Positions 34,395-47,199 of a DNA stretch of 64,000 nt are shown in pieces. Source of the DNA: Spinellus fusiger. Its lineage: Eukaryota; Mucoromycota; Mucoromycetes; Mucorales; Phycomycetaceae. The translations under genes were made by a program, and so were the position numbers. The notes beneath the pieces are model-generated. The model made no database searches and had not been told where the DNA came from. It saw only the letters and a program-made list of their open reading frames with translations. Location of the stretch: assembly GCA_025094145.1 (NCBI GenBank), contig JALLLS010000009.1, positions 62,001 through 126,000 on the forward strand, given 5' to 3'. The first letter of the stretch is position 1. Each line of letters opens with the position of its first letter.

Positions 34395-37300
34395 TTAATC
34401 ATGCTGAAATGTCTTCGTTTCTCCTTCACTCAATTCTTGAAAAGTGGGTTCAGGATCCCCCATGTAGTTTTTAATACGTTCTTCTATAGAACGCCTGTAA
34501 GCTTCTGTGTTGATACTCTCTGATATAGGAATCTGGAACACTTCTGCAAAGGCGTGGTAGGTTGTATTAAAAAGACGTGTACTTCCGTGGCGGTATAACT
34601 CTCTTTTTCTTTTTGAAGACTTTATCATCTCCTCACTTGCTTCCAACACTCTATTCTTTGTTATTTGGCATGCCTCTTTAAAGCGTTTAGATTGAATAAG
34701 TGATATCACATAGGTATTCCAGTTGTGTACATCAAATAAATAGCCCTTTGCATCAAATTCCTTCCAGAGTGTGTCAATCTCCTGGGTGCGGTTTTGTAAT
34801 AAGAGTGATTTCATATAAATGGATAGGGCAAAACGAGGCACCCACTGCCTTTCATCTACTAGGATTTCAGAAGGATCGCTCACTAATAAAGAGTGCAAGG
34901 CATCTTCTTCGTCCGAATGAGAGAGAACTCTTTTGTTTCCAAGAGTAGGAATGTAGACTGGGCCAAGAGCAGGGTCCAGATCAAGTTCACAAGTAGGCTG
35001 TGATGAGAGAGCAGGCTCAGAATTACTCTGTGACAAAAGGGCGTTCCATAATATCTCCAATCGATTATGATCCTCTGCCTCTAAATAGATTCTCATAACA
35101 GAAATGTATGTCTTAATACTCGGGAGCACTCCAAGAGAACACATCTGTCTGTAGACGCCCTTGGCTTCTTCAATCCTTTTCTGTGCGATATATCCAGATA
35201 TCAGAGGAGTGAATAGATGAGGAGTGAGTGAATTCTTGTGGGTGGGAGTTGTAGAAGACAACATATCTTCAATGGTGAGGGGTATACTGTCAGTATAAGC
35301 TGCATCAGACATAAAGGTAAGATCGACCAAATGAGTTGATGAAGTGGGCGTGCTTTGTTGGGCTCTTTCAATGGCACTGTCAACCACTGACTTGGCTGTA
35401 TCAAAGTTATCAGACTTGACAAGTCCATTCACAAATGTACCGAGAATAGCATGGTTATGTGAAATTCCTTCTTTTGCCATTCTATTCATCACTTCTTTTG
35501 CTTTTTCAGGCTCTTCATTGGTGAAATACGCTTGAAGTAGCAGATTCCAACATACTAGACTGGGCTGGAGATCGTGAAATTTCATTGTATTCATCAAAGC
35601 CTCCATTGCTTCAGGCTCTCCACGTCTTGAATAAGAGTACATTAGCAGACCAAAAGATTCAATACTCATTTTGACGTTGGTTTGGAGCATCGATTTGTAA
35701 GTATTCAATACCATATCGAGATCATCCTTGATCACATAAGCATACATCAGAGTATTGAAGACATAGATGTTTGGCCGCCATCTCTTCTTGAATTGCCTAT
35801 ACATCTCTTCTGTTCCTTCAATATCATAGGCTACTGCATAGGCCTTTAATAATATGGTAAGCGTGTGTGGATCTGGCTGAAGATTCCTCTTGTTTATTAT
35901 CTCTGCAACAGCAAGACAGTCTTTCACTTCTCCTTTGTTAGCATAGTACATCATAAAGGGAGTGTAGGAAGCGAGGTCTGTTTTCACGTTGGATTTCTTC
36001 ATCATAGTTAATAAGGCTGTGGCTGTCACAATATCCCTTTCTCCAATAAATGAATTGATGAGAAGGTTGAATACAGCTGTACTGGGAGGTGTGTTTTCTT
36101 TTGTCTCGCTCATGATATGTAGCACTTTAAGGGCATAGCTATAGTCCTTGTTGACCATGAAGCACTTGATCAAAGAGGAGAAGGTGTGTTGAGAGGGTCT
36201 AAGGCCAACCGTTGTCATTTCTGTGAAGAGTTCTTTTATACGTTCTCCATCACCTTTCCTAGCAAACATATCAATGAGAGTGTCGTATGTAATTGTGTTG
36301 GGTTGAATGCCACTTGCGGTGAGTTTTCCATAGCATTCAAAAGCGCCTATTATGTCTGGTGTTGGATGTTTATGAACATGGATATCGACCAGTGCATTGA
36401 GTGTTACAACATTCGGTTCTATGCCACAGTCCTTCATCTCTTCCAATAGCTCCATGGCCTTGGGAATATTACCTCCTCGACCGACCTTATGAATCAAGGC
36501 TGTCATAACACGAGTGTCGCGTGGAATATTCAACATCTTCATCCTGTCATTGATCAAAAGGCCGTAATCTGGTCTTCCAGCAGCAGAAAAGAAAAGGATC
36601 AATCCCTTATAGAACACACCCCAGGATTCGTCTGCCTTTGTCTCGAAGAAATTCCAAACCAAATCCACAATCTCAGCATCATCTGTACATAGGCGTATAA
36701 CGTCCATAAAGATGTAGGCTGTTGAAGAAGGAGGCACTAATCCCTTTTTCTCCAGCATAGACAGAGCAGCCAGCGAGAATCGTGCTGCCTCTTGTCTCCC
36801 CAGTAACACACTGTGCTCATGATAGGCAGCCAAGACAATGTTGTAGCTCTTGTGGGCATCTGGATCTGTCTTTGAGATGGATCGGTCGAGGTCGCTGAGT
36901 AGATTGTGCATTTCCTTCATCTTTCCTCTTCCAGCCAACAGCCGCAGTACGAGCAACTTTTGCTTTGTTTCTATTTCCCAGCCCATCTTCTGCATGTCCT
37001 CTATCAACGTCAACACGTATTCTAGACTGTTGGACTTTCCAAGCAGATGGCCAAACAGTCGGATAAGGTTTTTGTACTGTTCACTGGAAATATAGCCCAG
37101 CAGGCTCTTTGAGCTTAGATCCATATAGCATTCCCAAGCAAGTGTTGGGTTCTTTCTACGAAGCTGTTGATGAAGGATTTCTATCAGTGTATGGGCAGTA
37201 GAGGCTTGTGACAGTCCTATAGCAGCTGTCAGCATGTTGTTTTTTTGATTGCCTCTTTCTTTTGTGGAGCTGTCTGATGATTTTTGGTTATAAGCTCTTA

Positions 37301-37608
37301 CAGTTTGGAGGCTTAGTGTCTGTGGTAAGAGAAAGGAGAGTCCAAGTCTATGAGTGTGGGTGTTTATGAGACTGTCCAGTTGAGAGTGATGTGGGTGGGT
37401 TGTAGGCAGTTTTGTGTGTCGTGAACATGTAGAGTAGGCGTGTAGATTGGACGAAGCAGCATTGACTTGAAGAAGAGACAGGGCGTCTTTTGATAACTTG
37501 AGTTTTATTTTATGTTTCTTTCATGTGATCATATGTTATGAATAACAGCTGTGGAGATGAACTTACTTTGCATTGTTGATAGGCCCTCGCCACCGTGAAG
37601 GAACTCAT
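34395..37608 (-). CDS. large pentatricopeptide-repeat protein, probably mitochondrial
   Basis: This is a PPR protein of 1,047 residues in two exons: 37567-37608 (MSSFTVARAYQQCK) and 34395-37496, joined by a 70-bp intron with a gtaagt donor. PPR proteins bind RNA in a modular way and serve mitochondrial transcript processing or translation. At least a dozen 35-residue repeats are visible, for example NVVTLNALVDIHVHK, NTITYDTLIDMFARKGD, QHTFSSLIKCFMVNKDY, NIYVFNTLMYAYVIKDD and LVCWNLLLQAYFTNEE. The N-terminal 60 residues are rich in Ser, His, Arg and Leu with few acids, as in a mitochondrial presequence. A frame starting at 37235 would drop the leader, so the spliced model is preferred. The specific RNA target cannot be told; relatives include fungal Cya5/Dmr1-like factors. 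Confidence 0.85.
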
Positions 37609-38296
37609 AGGCCACTGTTCAGCAGAGAGAAAGAGAGAAAGAAGAAATGTCGATACATAGTGATAGGATTATGAGAGAGATTCATTCTCAGAAGAAACGC
37701 GGTCAACAAAGAGAGGCTTGGCTTGGACGTCATCTTTTGGGAAGGGAGAAAGTGTCAAATAGAGAAATAGAGAGGAGGCATTGGGTCGTATTTCTAGAGT
37801 GTGTTCTCTTTCCAACAGCATAAGAAACACAAACAGTCACTGTATCCTATCTGACACTTTCTTGGGTGTATTCCATTAGAATCCATAACATTATACTATG
37901 ACGACTTGGTGACTTTCTAATGAATACATAAATACATACATACATACATACATACATACATAGCACAAGAACCCCTTTCAATGACTTATAAATCTCTATA
38001 AATTACTACCTATTCAAATACGACTAGAATCAAAACTGTTATTGTATAAGAAAAGCACAAGACCGCTTCATCTACAATAGCATACAAGCCTAAATACACC
38101 TTTTTACTTATAGAATCCATCTCATCATTTAGAATGGCAGTAACAGTCCCTTTTTGAAATAGACACAAGCTTCGGAGGAAATATCAGAAGCACCGCTTTG
38201 CTTTAGTACAAAAGACAGACAAAATGACTCCAACTCCACCTTATTCCTTCTTTTTTCTTTCTTCTTCTGCCTACTTCCTCTGCTACTACTATTAAA
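37609..38296. promoter_or_regulatory. divergent promoter region, PPR gene and nitrilase-like gene
   Basis: A 688-bp gap separates two divergent starts. It holds an (ACAT)n microsatellite at about 37930-37962 and pyrimidine-rich runs shortly before the + strand gene. No specific operator is recognised. Confidence 0.5.
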
Positions 38297-39362
38297 ATGC
38301 GTATTGCAGCAGTCCAATTTTACATCAACCACATAAAGAAACAGGACAATTGGGACAGAGTAGAGTATTATATGAGTGAGGCTGCAAAGAGTCAGGCGGA
38401 TCTGATTGTTTTCCCAGAGTAAATGATAAATTATACTTTCATCTGCTTACATGCTCTATCCTACAGATACTTTATTGGTGGTCCAGGAAGAAGTTCTGTA
38501 GTGGACGATGCAATTGAACGCCTTGGTGCACTTGCTGTTCAGTATGAAATGGATCTTGTTCCCGGGACTATTATTGAGAGAGATCCAAAAGACAGCCAGC
38601 TGTACAACTGCTGCTATTACATTGACAAGAGTGGAAGAGTATTAATGGAGTATAGAAAGGTGCATTTATGGCATCCAGAGCGTAGCTATTTATCCAACAG
38701 TAAGTGATTGGGAGAGTAGGTGATAGACACCCTTTAACCAGTTGATAGGTCAAAAAGGTTTTAATACGATCAGAAATAGGTTTGGTATTGTCGTTGGCTT
38801 GTGCATCTGCTGGGACATTGCCTTTCCTGAGGTGTTCAGACACATGGCACTAGAGAACCACGCACAATTAGTGATTGCACCTGGTAAGATAGATTCTATA
38901 TATCTATATATCTATCTATATAAAGAGAGAGAGAGAGAGACCCACTCGATGTATCAAGGGACTCATGCCATGGGTTGAATAGCTTACTGGACACTGGATG
39001 ATGGTGGGGATGTCGGCATGAAGTATGATCCTCAAGGTGAAGCCAAACTATTGAATGCTATATGCTTTACAAGGGCATTTGAGAATGAGATTTGTGTAGT
39101 ATTCTGTAATGCTGCTGCTCATGGAGAGTTGGAGTTGGAGCAGCCTTATGGTGATTTAGCAGGAAGAACGCAGATTACTGTCCCATTCAAAGGTCCAGTA
39201 GCACACTGTGATCATCAAAAGGAAGAGATGATTATGGCGGAAGTGGATATCAAACAGTTAACCAAAGATGCCGAGAGTGTTTATCAAATTAGAAAGGACT
39301 GGAAAGACGGATATATATTTGGTGGTGCAAGAGAAGAAGAAGTGGAGACAATTATACCCTAG
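38297..39362 (+). CDS. carbon-nitrogen hydrolase (nitrilase superfamily)
   Basis: Nitrilase-superfamily enzymes hydrolyse non-peptide C-N bonds (amides, carbamoyl groups, nitriles) through a Glu-Lys-Cys triad. Exons 38297-38418, 38467-38699, 38749-38883 and 38983-39362 total 870 bp, or 289 residues. All triad positions are visible: the Glu in IVFPEYFIGG, the Lys in YRKVHLWHPE and the Cys in GLCICWDIAFPE. MRIAAVQFYI at the start is the usual first beta strand. The third intron contains a (GA)n run. The substrate cannot be told; the spacing is amidase- or carbamoylase-like rather than a classical nitrilase. The downstream end (ETIIP) lies close to the convergent forkhead gene (stop at 39640). 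Confidence 0.88.
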
Positions 39363-39639
39363 TGCCTGTTTTATGTTTATAAGTAGACTTAGTAGAATGA
39401 TTAGTAGAATGACCAGTAGAATAGGCAAAATATTGAACTTTATTTTATTTTCAGTTGAGTAAAAACAAACAAACAGACAAACACGCAATACTCAAAAAAA
39501 TGATTCATATGTAGACAAGAAATGTTGGTAAGATACATAACAGACTATCAAAAGAGTTGATTTTGATGTCATAAGAATGAGGATGGAGAAGAGGAAAATT
39601 ACAAAAGATGAGAAAAGGAAGATGCAGAAAGAAGTAGAT

Positions 39640-41586
39640 CTAAAGCATAATGTTCCAATCAAACATAGTGTTGTTCATTGGGACAATGCTTTGTGACATG
39701 ATCTGTTTGTTGTAAATATGCGAAGATGAGAGGGACATGGATTCTGTTACTGAAGCAGGGGACTCTATAGGATACACTGGCGAATGAGGTGAGATGGAGT
39801 CTTGATCAACAAATGGGTAGTGTGCAGGAAGACCGGTGGATCCAAAGGGACGCTGGAAGAGACGGCATGGTTTTGCATCAGGACTCTCATTGGAAGAGAC
39901 AGATGACTCTGAGTCATGTAGTAGACCAGGCTGTGATGAGGAGCGCGAGAGAGAAAGATTACAGGAGCTGTCCTGACCTACAAGAGAGGATCCCAAATCA
40001 TTGGAGCTCCAGCTAAAGATGGGGGATGCCATGGAAGGAGGTGTATAGTCAGGCTGCTGGACATTTTGTGATTTGCTGGAGGGATGGGTGGTGTTTGTGT
40101 AGAGAAGGCTATAGGGTGACCGAAGATTGCTTTCTTTGGATGGTGCAGACCAGTCAAAGGAACAGGCGTCATTGTAGGAGGCATCTGAATTATTGATGGT
40201 GTCGTAGCCATAGGCCTCTGTCACTAGCTGGTTGTTGTAGCGTGTCTGTCGAGTGGCAGAGTAATAGTAGTGCTCTGGAAAAGAGGTATCCACGGCAGGC
40301 AGTGAGGTATTCATAGCAGAAGACTTGTGTGGGCTGATTCCAGTGGTAGCTATGGGACTGGTATACTCTGAAGCACTCTGTGTGTACATTGAAGAGTGGT
40401 TGAGGACAGATCGGTGAGATGTTAGGCGTATCTTATTCATCAAGGGTCGTCCATGAATACAGTAGCTGTTGTGCTCATTGTGATTGTGGTTGTAATTGTG
40501 ATTGTGGTTGTTGTTATGGTTATGGTTGTTGTTAAGGTTATGGTTGTGGTTGTGGTTGTCATGGAACTTGGAAAGGCTGACCAATTGTCGGCTAAGCTTG
40601 GATCCCCTGTCAAGAGAGAGTGCGCGTGCATCACGCCTCATGCGCCGACTGACAGTAGATGAACTCCATGCCACCTCAGGACCATAGGGCGTTGCTATGG
40701 AAGGATAGCTGTGGGATCTTCCATTTCTACTACGCATTGCCAGCGGGTTATTGGATCTGTACTCTTTGTTAAGGGCCTGGTGATCAATGGTCCAATAAGA
40801 GCCTTTTCCGGGCTCATTGGTAGGACGGGGGACTCGTGAAAAACACTTGTTCAGGGATAGGTTGTGGCGTATTGAGTTCTATAAAAAGATTAACCTTTCT
40901 GTTAGTGTATCAAGTAGAAATAGCACACAAGCACCAGAGATGTTTACCTTCCAGCCTGATCCGCATGTGTTATAATAAGGGTAGTTATCAATGACCCATT
41001 GGTAGATCTGGCTGAGGGTCAGACGCTTCTCAGGTGCATTTTCAATGGCATATTTGATCAGAGTTGCATAGGAAAAGGGTGGCTTTCCGTCTTCGTCCTT
41101 TTCAACAGATGGATGGGACTCTGGTGCAGTCAGTGCTACAGTCTCATTGATTCTTCCAAAGCTGGTGCTGGTGGGTGGTGTGGAGGGTCCCCGAGACAGA
41201 TTGGATACACCAGGGATCGTGTAGTTATGGGAGAATGTGGAATAGCCTGTCATTCTTGTACTGTCTCCGCTGTGGTTGCTGTGGCTTGGGGAAGTATGGC
41301 TTGGGTTAGAGAGCGAATAGCCTTCTGGTTTGGCGGGAGAGAGATCTGTGTATGTGGAGTAGTTCTGTACTGAGCTTGATTCATTGGACGCGTTGATAGG
41401 TGGGAGCTGTGGATGGCTGGACTGGTATCGGCTTGGATTTGAAGGCTCACTCATGTGTGCTGTCTCAGAGCCTTCTACAAGCAGACTCTGCATGGCAGGA
41501 GAATCATAGCCCTGTGGAGAATAGCTGCTACGAGAATTCCAGTCCTTAGTATTGATTGGGTTGCTTATGCGGTGGAGATGTGTCAT
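39640..41586 (-). CDS. forkhead (FOX) transcription factor with His-Asn tract
   Basis: The protein has 625 residues in two exons (40948-41586 and 39640-40878) with one 69-bp intron inside the forkhead domain. The DNA-binding winged helix runs from [18 protein letters not shown] through [18 protein letters not shown] and [17 protein letters not shown] to [11 protein letters not shown]. The flanks are disordered, rich in Ser, Pro, Asn and Tyr. After the domain comes an unusual stretch of alternating His and Asn (about 30 residues, plus-strand 40465-40560), encoded by a cat/aac-type repeat. The ATG at 41586 (MTHLHRISN) is the first in frame after a non-ATG-initiated extension. The forkhead call is firm; the subgroup and targets are not determined. 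Confidence 0.9.
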
Positions 41587-42208
41587 ATCGATAAAGGGAG
41601 GAGTAGACACGAGTGAATATTTATTACGCAACAACTATGAAAGAAACAAAAGACAAAGACACAGAAAGACGCTTTGTTATAAAGCATTTAGTTTTGAATA
41701 CGATGGGGGGTGGTGGTGTGGCATTCATGGCTTGGGGGGTGTGTGCTGTGTTGTGCTGTGCTGTGCTTTGCTGTGCTGTGTGTGTAGTGTGTGTAGTGTG
41801 TGTGATGTGGTATCAGGTGAATTCTGTACTCAAGTCTATTTATTGACTCTTGCCGTCGAATGGGTGTGATTCTTCACTGCTTCATTGAGTACCAAAACAA
41901 GAGAATAAAGGAAGTGTTATATACATTTTATTGATGTGGTTGTGTTTGTGGTTGTAGTTATAGTTGTAGTTGTAGTTGTTACTGTCTTTATTGTTATTAT
42001 TGTTATTATTCTCTTTATTACTTAAATGCTTCCTACATAATAGTCTCTTGTCGGAAAAGAAAAAGAAAAAAAAAGACCCTGAAAGTTACGGAGTATTTGA
42101 GTACAGCATCGGGCAAGATGGAAAGGAGCTTCCATGAATGTTTCGGATTTTCTGTTGCCTATGCACTTTACGTGACAAGAGAACTTTATTTTATAGACAG
42201 AGGGTAGG
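41587..42208. other. forkhead gene upstream region with TGTGC repeats
   Basis: Contains a G/T-rich imperfect repeat of tgtgc and tgtgtag units (41730-41805) and TTGTAG-type repeats near 41940-41985. No gene recognised. Confidence 0.55.
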
Positions 42209-42655
42209 ATGAGCAGATTGGAGTGTCAATTAGCTTACACATACTGCTTTGTTCTATTTCCCATCTTAATCATATCAATCTATGGATTTCTTTTGACTAC
42301 TAGACAACTCCCTTTTTTTTCTTCCTTTGCCATATATATATATATTGGAAAAGACTGTAGTGACTCTTACTACTCTTATGCACAGTCTGACCTATGTTAT
42401 TGGGTGCACTGTTATAGTGCATGGAATCATCTACTACTTATCATCATTGTGATCTTCCGGAAACATAGCCGGTGGGTCTACATTCGAAGCACTTTTGAGA
42501 AACCAATAAAGAGAAGAAAAGAAAAACGGGTCTTCTCAAAGGATGGTCATGAATCGCAACTTCAAAATAAAGGTGCTAATACTACACACGCAAATACATA
42601 TGGAACGTTGTGCTTGACTTGTACACCTTTTTATGCTACAAAAACTCAAGGTTAA
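42209..42655 (+). CDS. hypothetical small membrane protein (doubtful)
   Basis: This 148-codon frame has two hydrophobic segments near residues 9-30 and 72-86 (ending LLLIIIVIFRKHS) followed by a basic tail (KRRKEKRVF). It overlaps a comparable minus-strand frame at 42536-42850. Neither matches a family I know. In AT-rich DNA of this kind a frame this long can occur by chance, and there is no splice or codon-bias support. It is listed because it is the longest frame in the interval. Confidence 0.25.
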   Translation: MSRLECQLAYTYCFVLFPILIISIYGFLLTTRQLPFFSSFAIYIYIGKDCSDSYYSYAQSDLCYWVHCYSAWNHLLLIIIVIFRKHSRWVYIRSTFEKPIKRRKEKRVFSKDGHESQLQNKGANTTHANTYGTLCLTCTPFYATKTQG

Positions 42656-45306
42656 CGTTATTGGTATTCTAATAATAACGGGTGAAATTGAAAGAAAATA
42701 GCCACCAGAAAATACATGGATTCTATTGAAAGCAATAATTCCATACTTATAAGGACTGGATTTGTAATGAGTGTCAAATAAAGCCAGAGAAAAAGTTGGA
42801 TAAGGACAGCAGGAATCAGAATAATCACAGGTCAGGCACGGGGAGACCATGTCCTACAGATGGGTGACTTTCAAAAGAGCCATTGTTACCGTTGAACCAT
42901 CTCATCGTGTACCTTCCTATTTTACTATGATGATGATGTTGAAAAGAGAAATGAACAGTGCACAAAGATGTCTATCTATGTATCTTATCAATTGAGAAAA
43001 TACGATAGAGAAACAATTGAGACTACAAAGCCATTTCTTAGACTCGACTGCCTTTGATATTGAAATGCCATGGTTTGGCTTAATGTTCAGTCTATAAGAG
43101 CCTGTCTTATCATTGAATAACCACTCTGCTTAATAAACATTGATGAATAAGAATCTTATTTCTATTGGCTATGCTGCCTCCACTGATTTGATGTCTTAGA
43201 TCTCGGAAGAAATGAATTTCATGCCTTTGTACTTGTTATCGATAAAGAGTACTAATATTGCCAAATGAAAATAATTGATTCTTGACCTTAGTCTGTGCCA
43301 CTGCTTTGCTTTCCATTTCTTTTAATACCCAAGTCCAACATTAGCATAAATAGACAAAGAAGAAAGATACAGACACAGAACAAAATAGACATTCCTGTCT
43401 TCACATGATTATAAAAATCTCCATCATTAGCCTTTAGACCCCGTGTTTCTTTGTTCAACATCTGTCTCTATCGGCTCATTCTACCGCTGCTCGGAAATCT
43501 ATTAGCCCCGCAGACTGTGAAGCAGCCTACTTACTTCAAATGGTATACTCTGTAGTGCTCAATGCTTGGTACAAGTAGACATCTCATTGAATCAGCTGTG
43601 CTTGTTCTAGCCAGCCAGAAATAGCTCCACTGGAAAGCACTCTGTTTTTTTCATATTCTTATTACGTTTTGCTTTTGGTAATATTGTTTGTTCCTTGTTG
43701 TGGAACACAATTTATTATAGTCACAACTCGCGTCATTTCTCTACTCTCCTGTTTTTGCCAAAATACCGGTGTGGAAGAAGAGTTACAAGACATTGCAAAA
43801 TACTAGAAGCACGCCTGTGCGCCCATAACGAGTTACATTTTTCATTTATACAATTTGAGCGTTAAACAAAGCACAAGAAAGTAATTGGCTGATGGTCTGT
43901 AAGACAGATGTGAAGTCTATTCTTTTCCGACGTTCCAGTGCAGATTAGGCTTCCTATCGGTCGATATTTCCGATTTTCTTTTTATAAAAAAAAATAAAAA
44001 AAAAATCATATTTTCCCTCTTTTATGGGAAAGCTACAAAGTTGCCATTTTACCTTTGTCCTGTGTATTGTTTTCAAAACCCACATTTTTCTCTATTTTTA
44101 TAGTGCTCATAGTTGCCTACTTATGTAGAAACTACCTTATCTGTCCTCACCGAGTCATTGGAAAATGTTAATGTGTGTTGGATAAACATAATTAGGAAAG
44201 TCATGGCTTTATATCTACATGTATTCTACAATTGTCTACTTAATAAATAAACGATATTACTATTTGTGAAAGTAAAGTTTGCTTAGCTACAAGCAACAAC
44301 ATCTATGCAGCAAGAGTACAATGGTTCTCACGTGATATAATATACTTTTATGGGTAAAAGAATGGAGAATGTGGTGATATCACTTTTTGTTTTTCTTTAT
44401 AAAGGAAAATCTGCAACATTAAAAAATAATCTTAGAAAGCACTCATATAGAATGTTAGGAAGTCTTGGCTCTATTAAGTGAGTCTACAAAATAATAATAA
44501 CAATCATTCAAACTAGTTGAGAAAAACAGACCCTGCTCATCATTCTATTCTATTTGTTTTGATACAAAAAGAACGGACCCTTTATAACCAGGGTAACGTG
44601 GTACGTTATTGAGAGATAGGATTCAGGAGACTTTTTTATTATTATTTTCCAAAACAAAAAGGTACTTGTGTTGGTCATTAACAGACAATTAAGCTTATAG
44701 ATTAAGGTGCACTGTTAATATTCACAAAATTATTGTATACATTTAAACAGTGTTTATAATGTACAAAGAATGAACAAGATATAGAAATAGTTGATAATGA
44801 TGTATGGCTATTGACATAGGTTAATGAATGTCAAGAGCAATACCTTTTAAACCTTTTATATAATAAATATATATTCTTAATCATTAGAAATATGTTTCTT
44901 AATTGTATATCAATCTTGGATCAAAATAAAAATATAATACATACTACACTATTCATCATTTATTTCAACTTGTGGTATTGCCAGTGTAAAGTCTATTAGG
45001 ATAGGCTATAGCTGCCAATGCACGCTAATTCAATCATCCAATTGAAACTTTAGTAAATGCTAATGCTATTCATCTCTTCTATATTAATATACATCGCAAT
45101 CTACTTGAATTTCACCCTTTCAAACAATATAACATTAAAAATAATGTAGAGCCTTTTCAGAAGCCATAAATTATCTTTTGTTTTCAGATACAAATACAAG
45201 ATTCTACTCAAAAAAAAAGAGAGACGATCTGTATTTTCTTTAAAGTAAGAATTTTTTGTAGATAGGTTGCCTGTAAAATAGTTTTTCCTATAGGAAACCA
45301 TATGTA
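42656..45306. other. gene-poor AT-rich interval
   Basis: About 2.6 kb without recognisable coding sequence. A short exon-like frame on the minus strand around 42835-42915 (MRWFNGNNGSFES) could be part of an unmodelled gene, but no continuation was found. Confidence 0.5.
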
Positions 45307-45600
45307 TTACAGTGATAGGATTTGACTTGATTTTTCTCTTTTATTAAAGATCGACACCCTATCCTCGCCTTCACAGATAGCAAAAGAAATCGATATCATG
45401 TTCTTTGAGGCATTTACATCACATTGCCAAAGTTTAATACAAGTTTTACCAGCCAGAACATTACTGCCACATGCTCTGGACACAGCTTTCAATGCGTCAT
45501 TTCTGTATTGGTTGCATATTTTTGGTCTTGCCCTCCTCAACTGTAACTGCAATCAAATTATCCTTAGCCTCTCTTCAAGGCCCACCAAAAGACAACCATA
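45307..45600 (-). pseudogene. second-type Fanzor C-terminal remnant
   Basis: An 81-codon minus-strand frame contains AGKTCIKLWQCDVNASKNM, the RuvC-III motif and end of the zinc ribbon of a Fanzor protein; LWQ-x-DVNASKNM differs in detail from the WNRDVNASKNI of copies C and D, so this is a separate lineage. It is followed by a SISFAICEGEDRVSIF tail. Upstream codons are interrupted by stops, though LIAVTVEEGKTKNMQ aligns with the RuvC-II region. There is no intact first CxxC. No element ends were located around it. Confidence 0.65.
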
Positions 45601-46399
45601 ACACCACACGTGTTATATTTAATTTTTACCTGGTCTTTGCTCAACATCTTTCTTGCTTGCTTGATTTCTTATCAGGAGTCTACTCTCACTCTCTACAAAA
45701 GGTCAAATATGTGTTTGAATAGGCATTTTGGTGATTCAAATCAAACTCAATTTCTTACTCTGTTGGCTAACTCTCTTCCTTTGGACACCCCCTCGCTCCT
45801 CACTGTTCTTTTTTATCCTTTTTTGTTTGTCTTATTTAGTCCCAACATTCACCGGCCTATTCAACATCTTTAGTGCTCTTTATTGACCTTGATGCAAATT
45901 GAAACGGTCTTTGGCTGTCTTAAAATGATGTCCTAAACAGTTTAGCCTTTCTAGCTTGTTCAAATATTGACTTGAACCGCCAAGTGGAAGTACTCCATTG
46001 TACTGCATTTTCTTATCTGGTGGCTTTTGGTGTTGAATCAAAGTGCAGCGGCAAATATGCACTCTTTACTTGGACTCAAAAGGATAAAAAGAAATCTAAG
46101 GGGAGACGGTCTTCTGATATCCTACGCATGGTGGCTTCTATGTTCTGCTTCCCATTTTAGCAGGATGCATAAAGCACAAGGAAATACTTTGTTGGGAGAT
46201 TTCAGACAGCGTCACAAGTGTCATTTTGGAAGGAATACTCTATCTTAATGGCTGACACATCTCATCAGCTACTGCTTTCGTGTCTTGATGAATTTGTGAA
46301 GAAAAACAAAACAAATCAATAATGCATAGTTTATTTCTTTAATAGACTTGTATGCCTAGATAGATTCTAGGGTGCCCAAGAGGTCATTCACGACACTAT
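45601..46399. other. decayed sequence beside the Fanzor remnant
   Basis: Broken frames on both strands. It may hold the rest of the Fanzor pseudogene, but no further motif could be assigned. Confidence 0.4.
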
Positions 46400-46700
46400 G
46401 ACCTTGATTCCAAAGGTATTTGGTTAGTTAACGTACGATCCACTCTGCTCTTTATTTTATATTTTATTTATATCTATTCAACGTGTTTGCTATTCCTCTA
46501 TATTTCTATTCTACTCTAATTATGATTAATACCATGATAAGATACAAGTGTCAATGATAAAATATGAGTGTTAATAATAGAATAACAGTGTCGATGGTAG
46601 ACTGTCTTTTGCGAATACCTGACATGGGTTTTATTTTCCAAATGATTTGCACACCTGAAGGATAATCTTCTCTTTTTGGGTGTTCTGAACTATAGCTAAA
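46400..46700. repeat. LTR-like direct repeat, left copy
   Basis: Shares an ordered series of words with 47200-47430: CAAAGG-ATT-GGT-AGT near the start, ACTCTGCTCTTTATT, GTGTCGA-GGTA, CCTGACA and CTCTTT-GG-TGTTCT. Same orientation, diverged. The arrangement suggests solo LTRs or a fragmented retroelement; no reverse transcriptase is present between them. Confidence 0.5.
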
Positions 46701-46734
46701 GAATATATATTATTTTTAAAAGGGTCCTATAAAA

Positions 46735-46997
46735 GTATCCCCAACGAACTGTCGATCTGATCCTTCAAAATAACGAATATCTATATTTTGAGTCCTGGTA
46801 GCCTATTTTGAAGGGTTGGGGTCAAACTTTTGAACTTTTCTATTTTATTATTATCAAGTCACTCTCCATAAAAGGAGAATGTGTTTGGCATAGGCTGTTT
46901 ACTTTTCTGTTATAAGAAATAATATCAGAATAAGTAGATGAAAATTCATTATCTTGATTGAAATGAACTGTCTACTAACAGTTCGTTGTGGATGCTC
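46735..46997. mobile_element. short MITE with 20-bp inverted ends
   Basis: The left end GTATCCCCAACGAACTGT is mirrored by ACAGTTCGTTGTGGATGCTC on the right. The 263-bp interior contains a further CCTTCAAAATA / TATTTTGAAGG hairpin and no coding sequence. The terminus does not match the other families in the window. Confidence 0.7.
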
Positions 46998-47064
46998 TAA
47001 CAAAGATAAGATTAACCAGTATGTCCATTAATATAGATATAAAGTACAGTTTTCTGTTTCTAAT

Positions 47065-47106
47065 CGTCCAGAAGAAATTCTAATTGTCAAATTTTAGGTT
47101 AAAAAC
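47065..47106. repeat. solo terminal repeat of element family 2
   Basis: Matches the terminus of 25918-27285 (AATTCTAATTGTCAAATTTTAG then GTTAAAAACATG against the reverse of CAGGATTTTAACCTAAAATTGG). Probably left after a deletion. Confidence 0.6.
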
Positions 47107-47199
47107 ATGTATTATAAGTATTATTTCCATATCTTCAGTTTTACTTGAGTAAAACAAAGAAAACTATTATTCTTACACCACAGAGTTGAGGTTGTCGTC

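Noticed and set aside
35201..36692. Several frames on both strands inside the PPR gene
   Set aside because: Shadows of the single long PPR coding exon.
40453..40687. Plus-strand Val/Leu/Trp-rich frames
   Set aside because: Antisense of the His-Asn tract in the forkhead gene.
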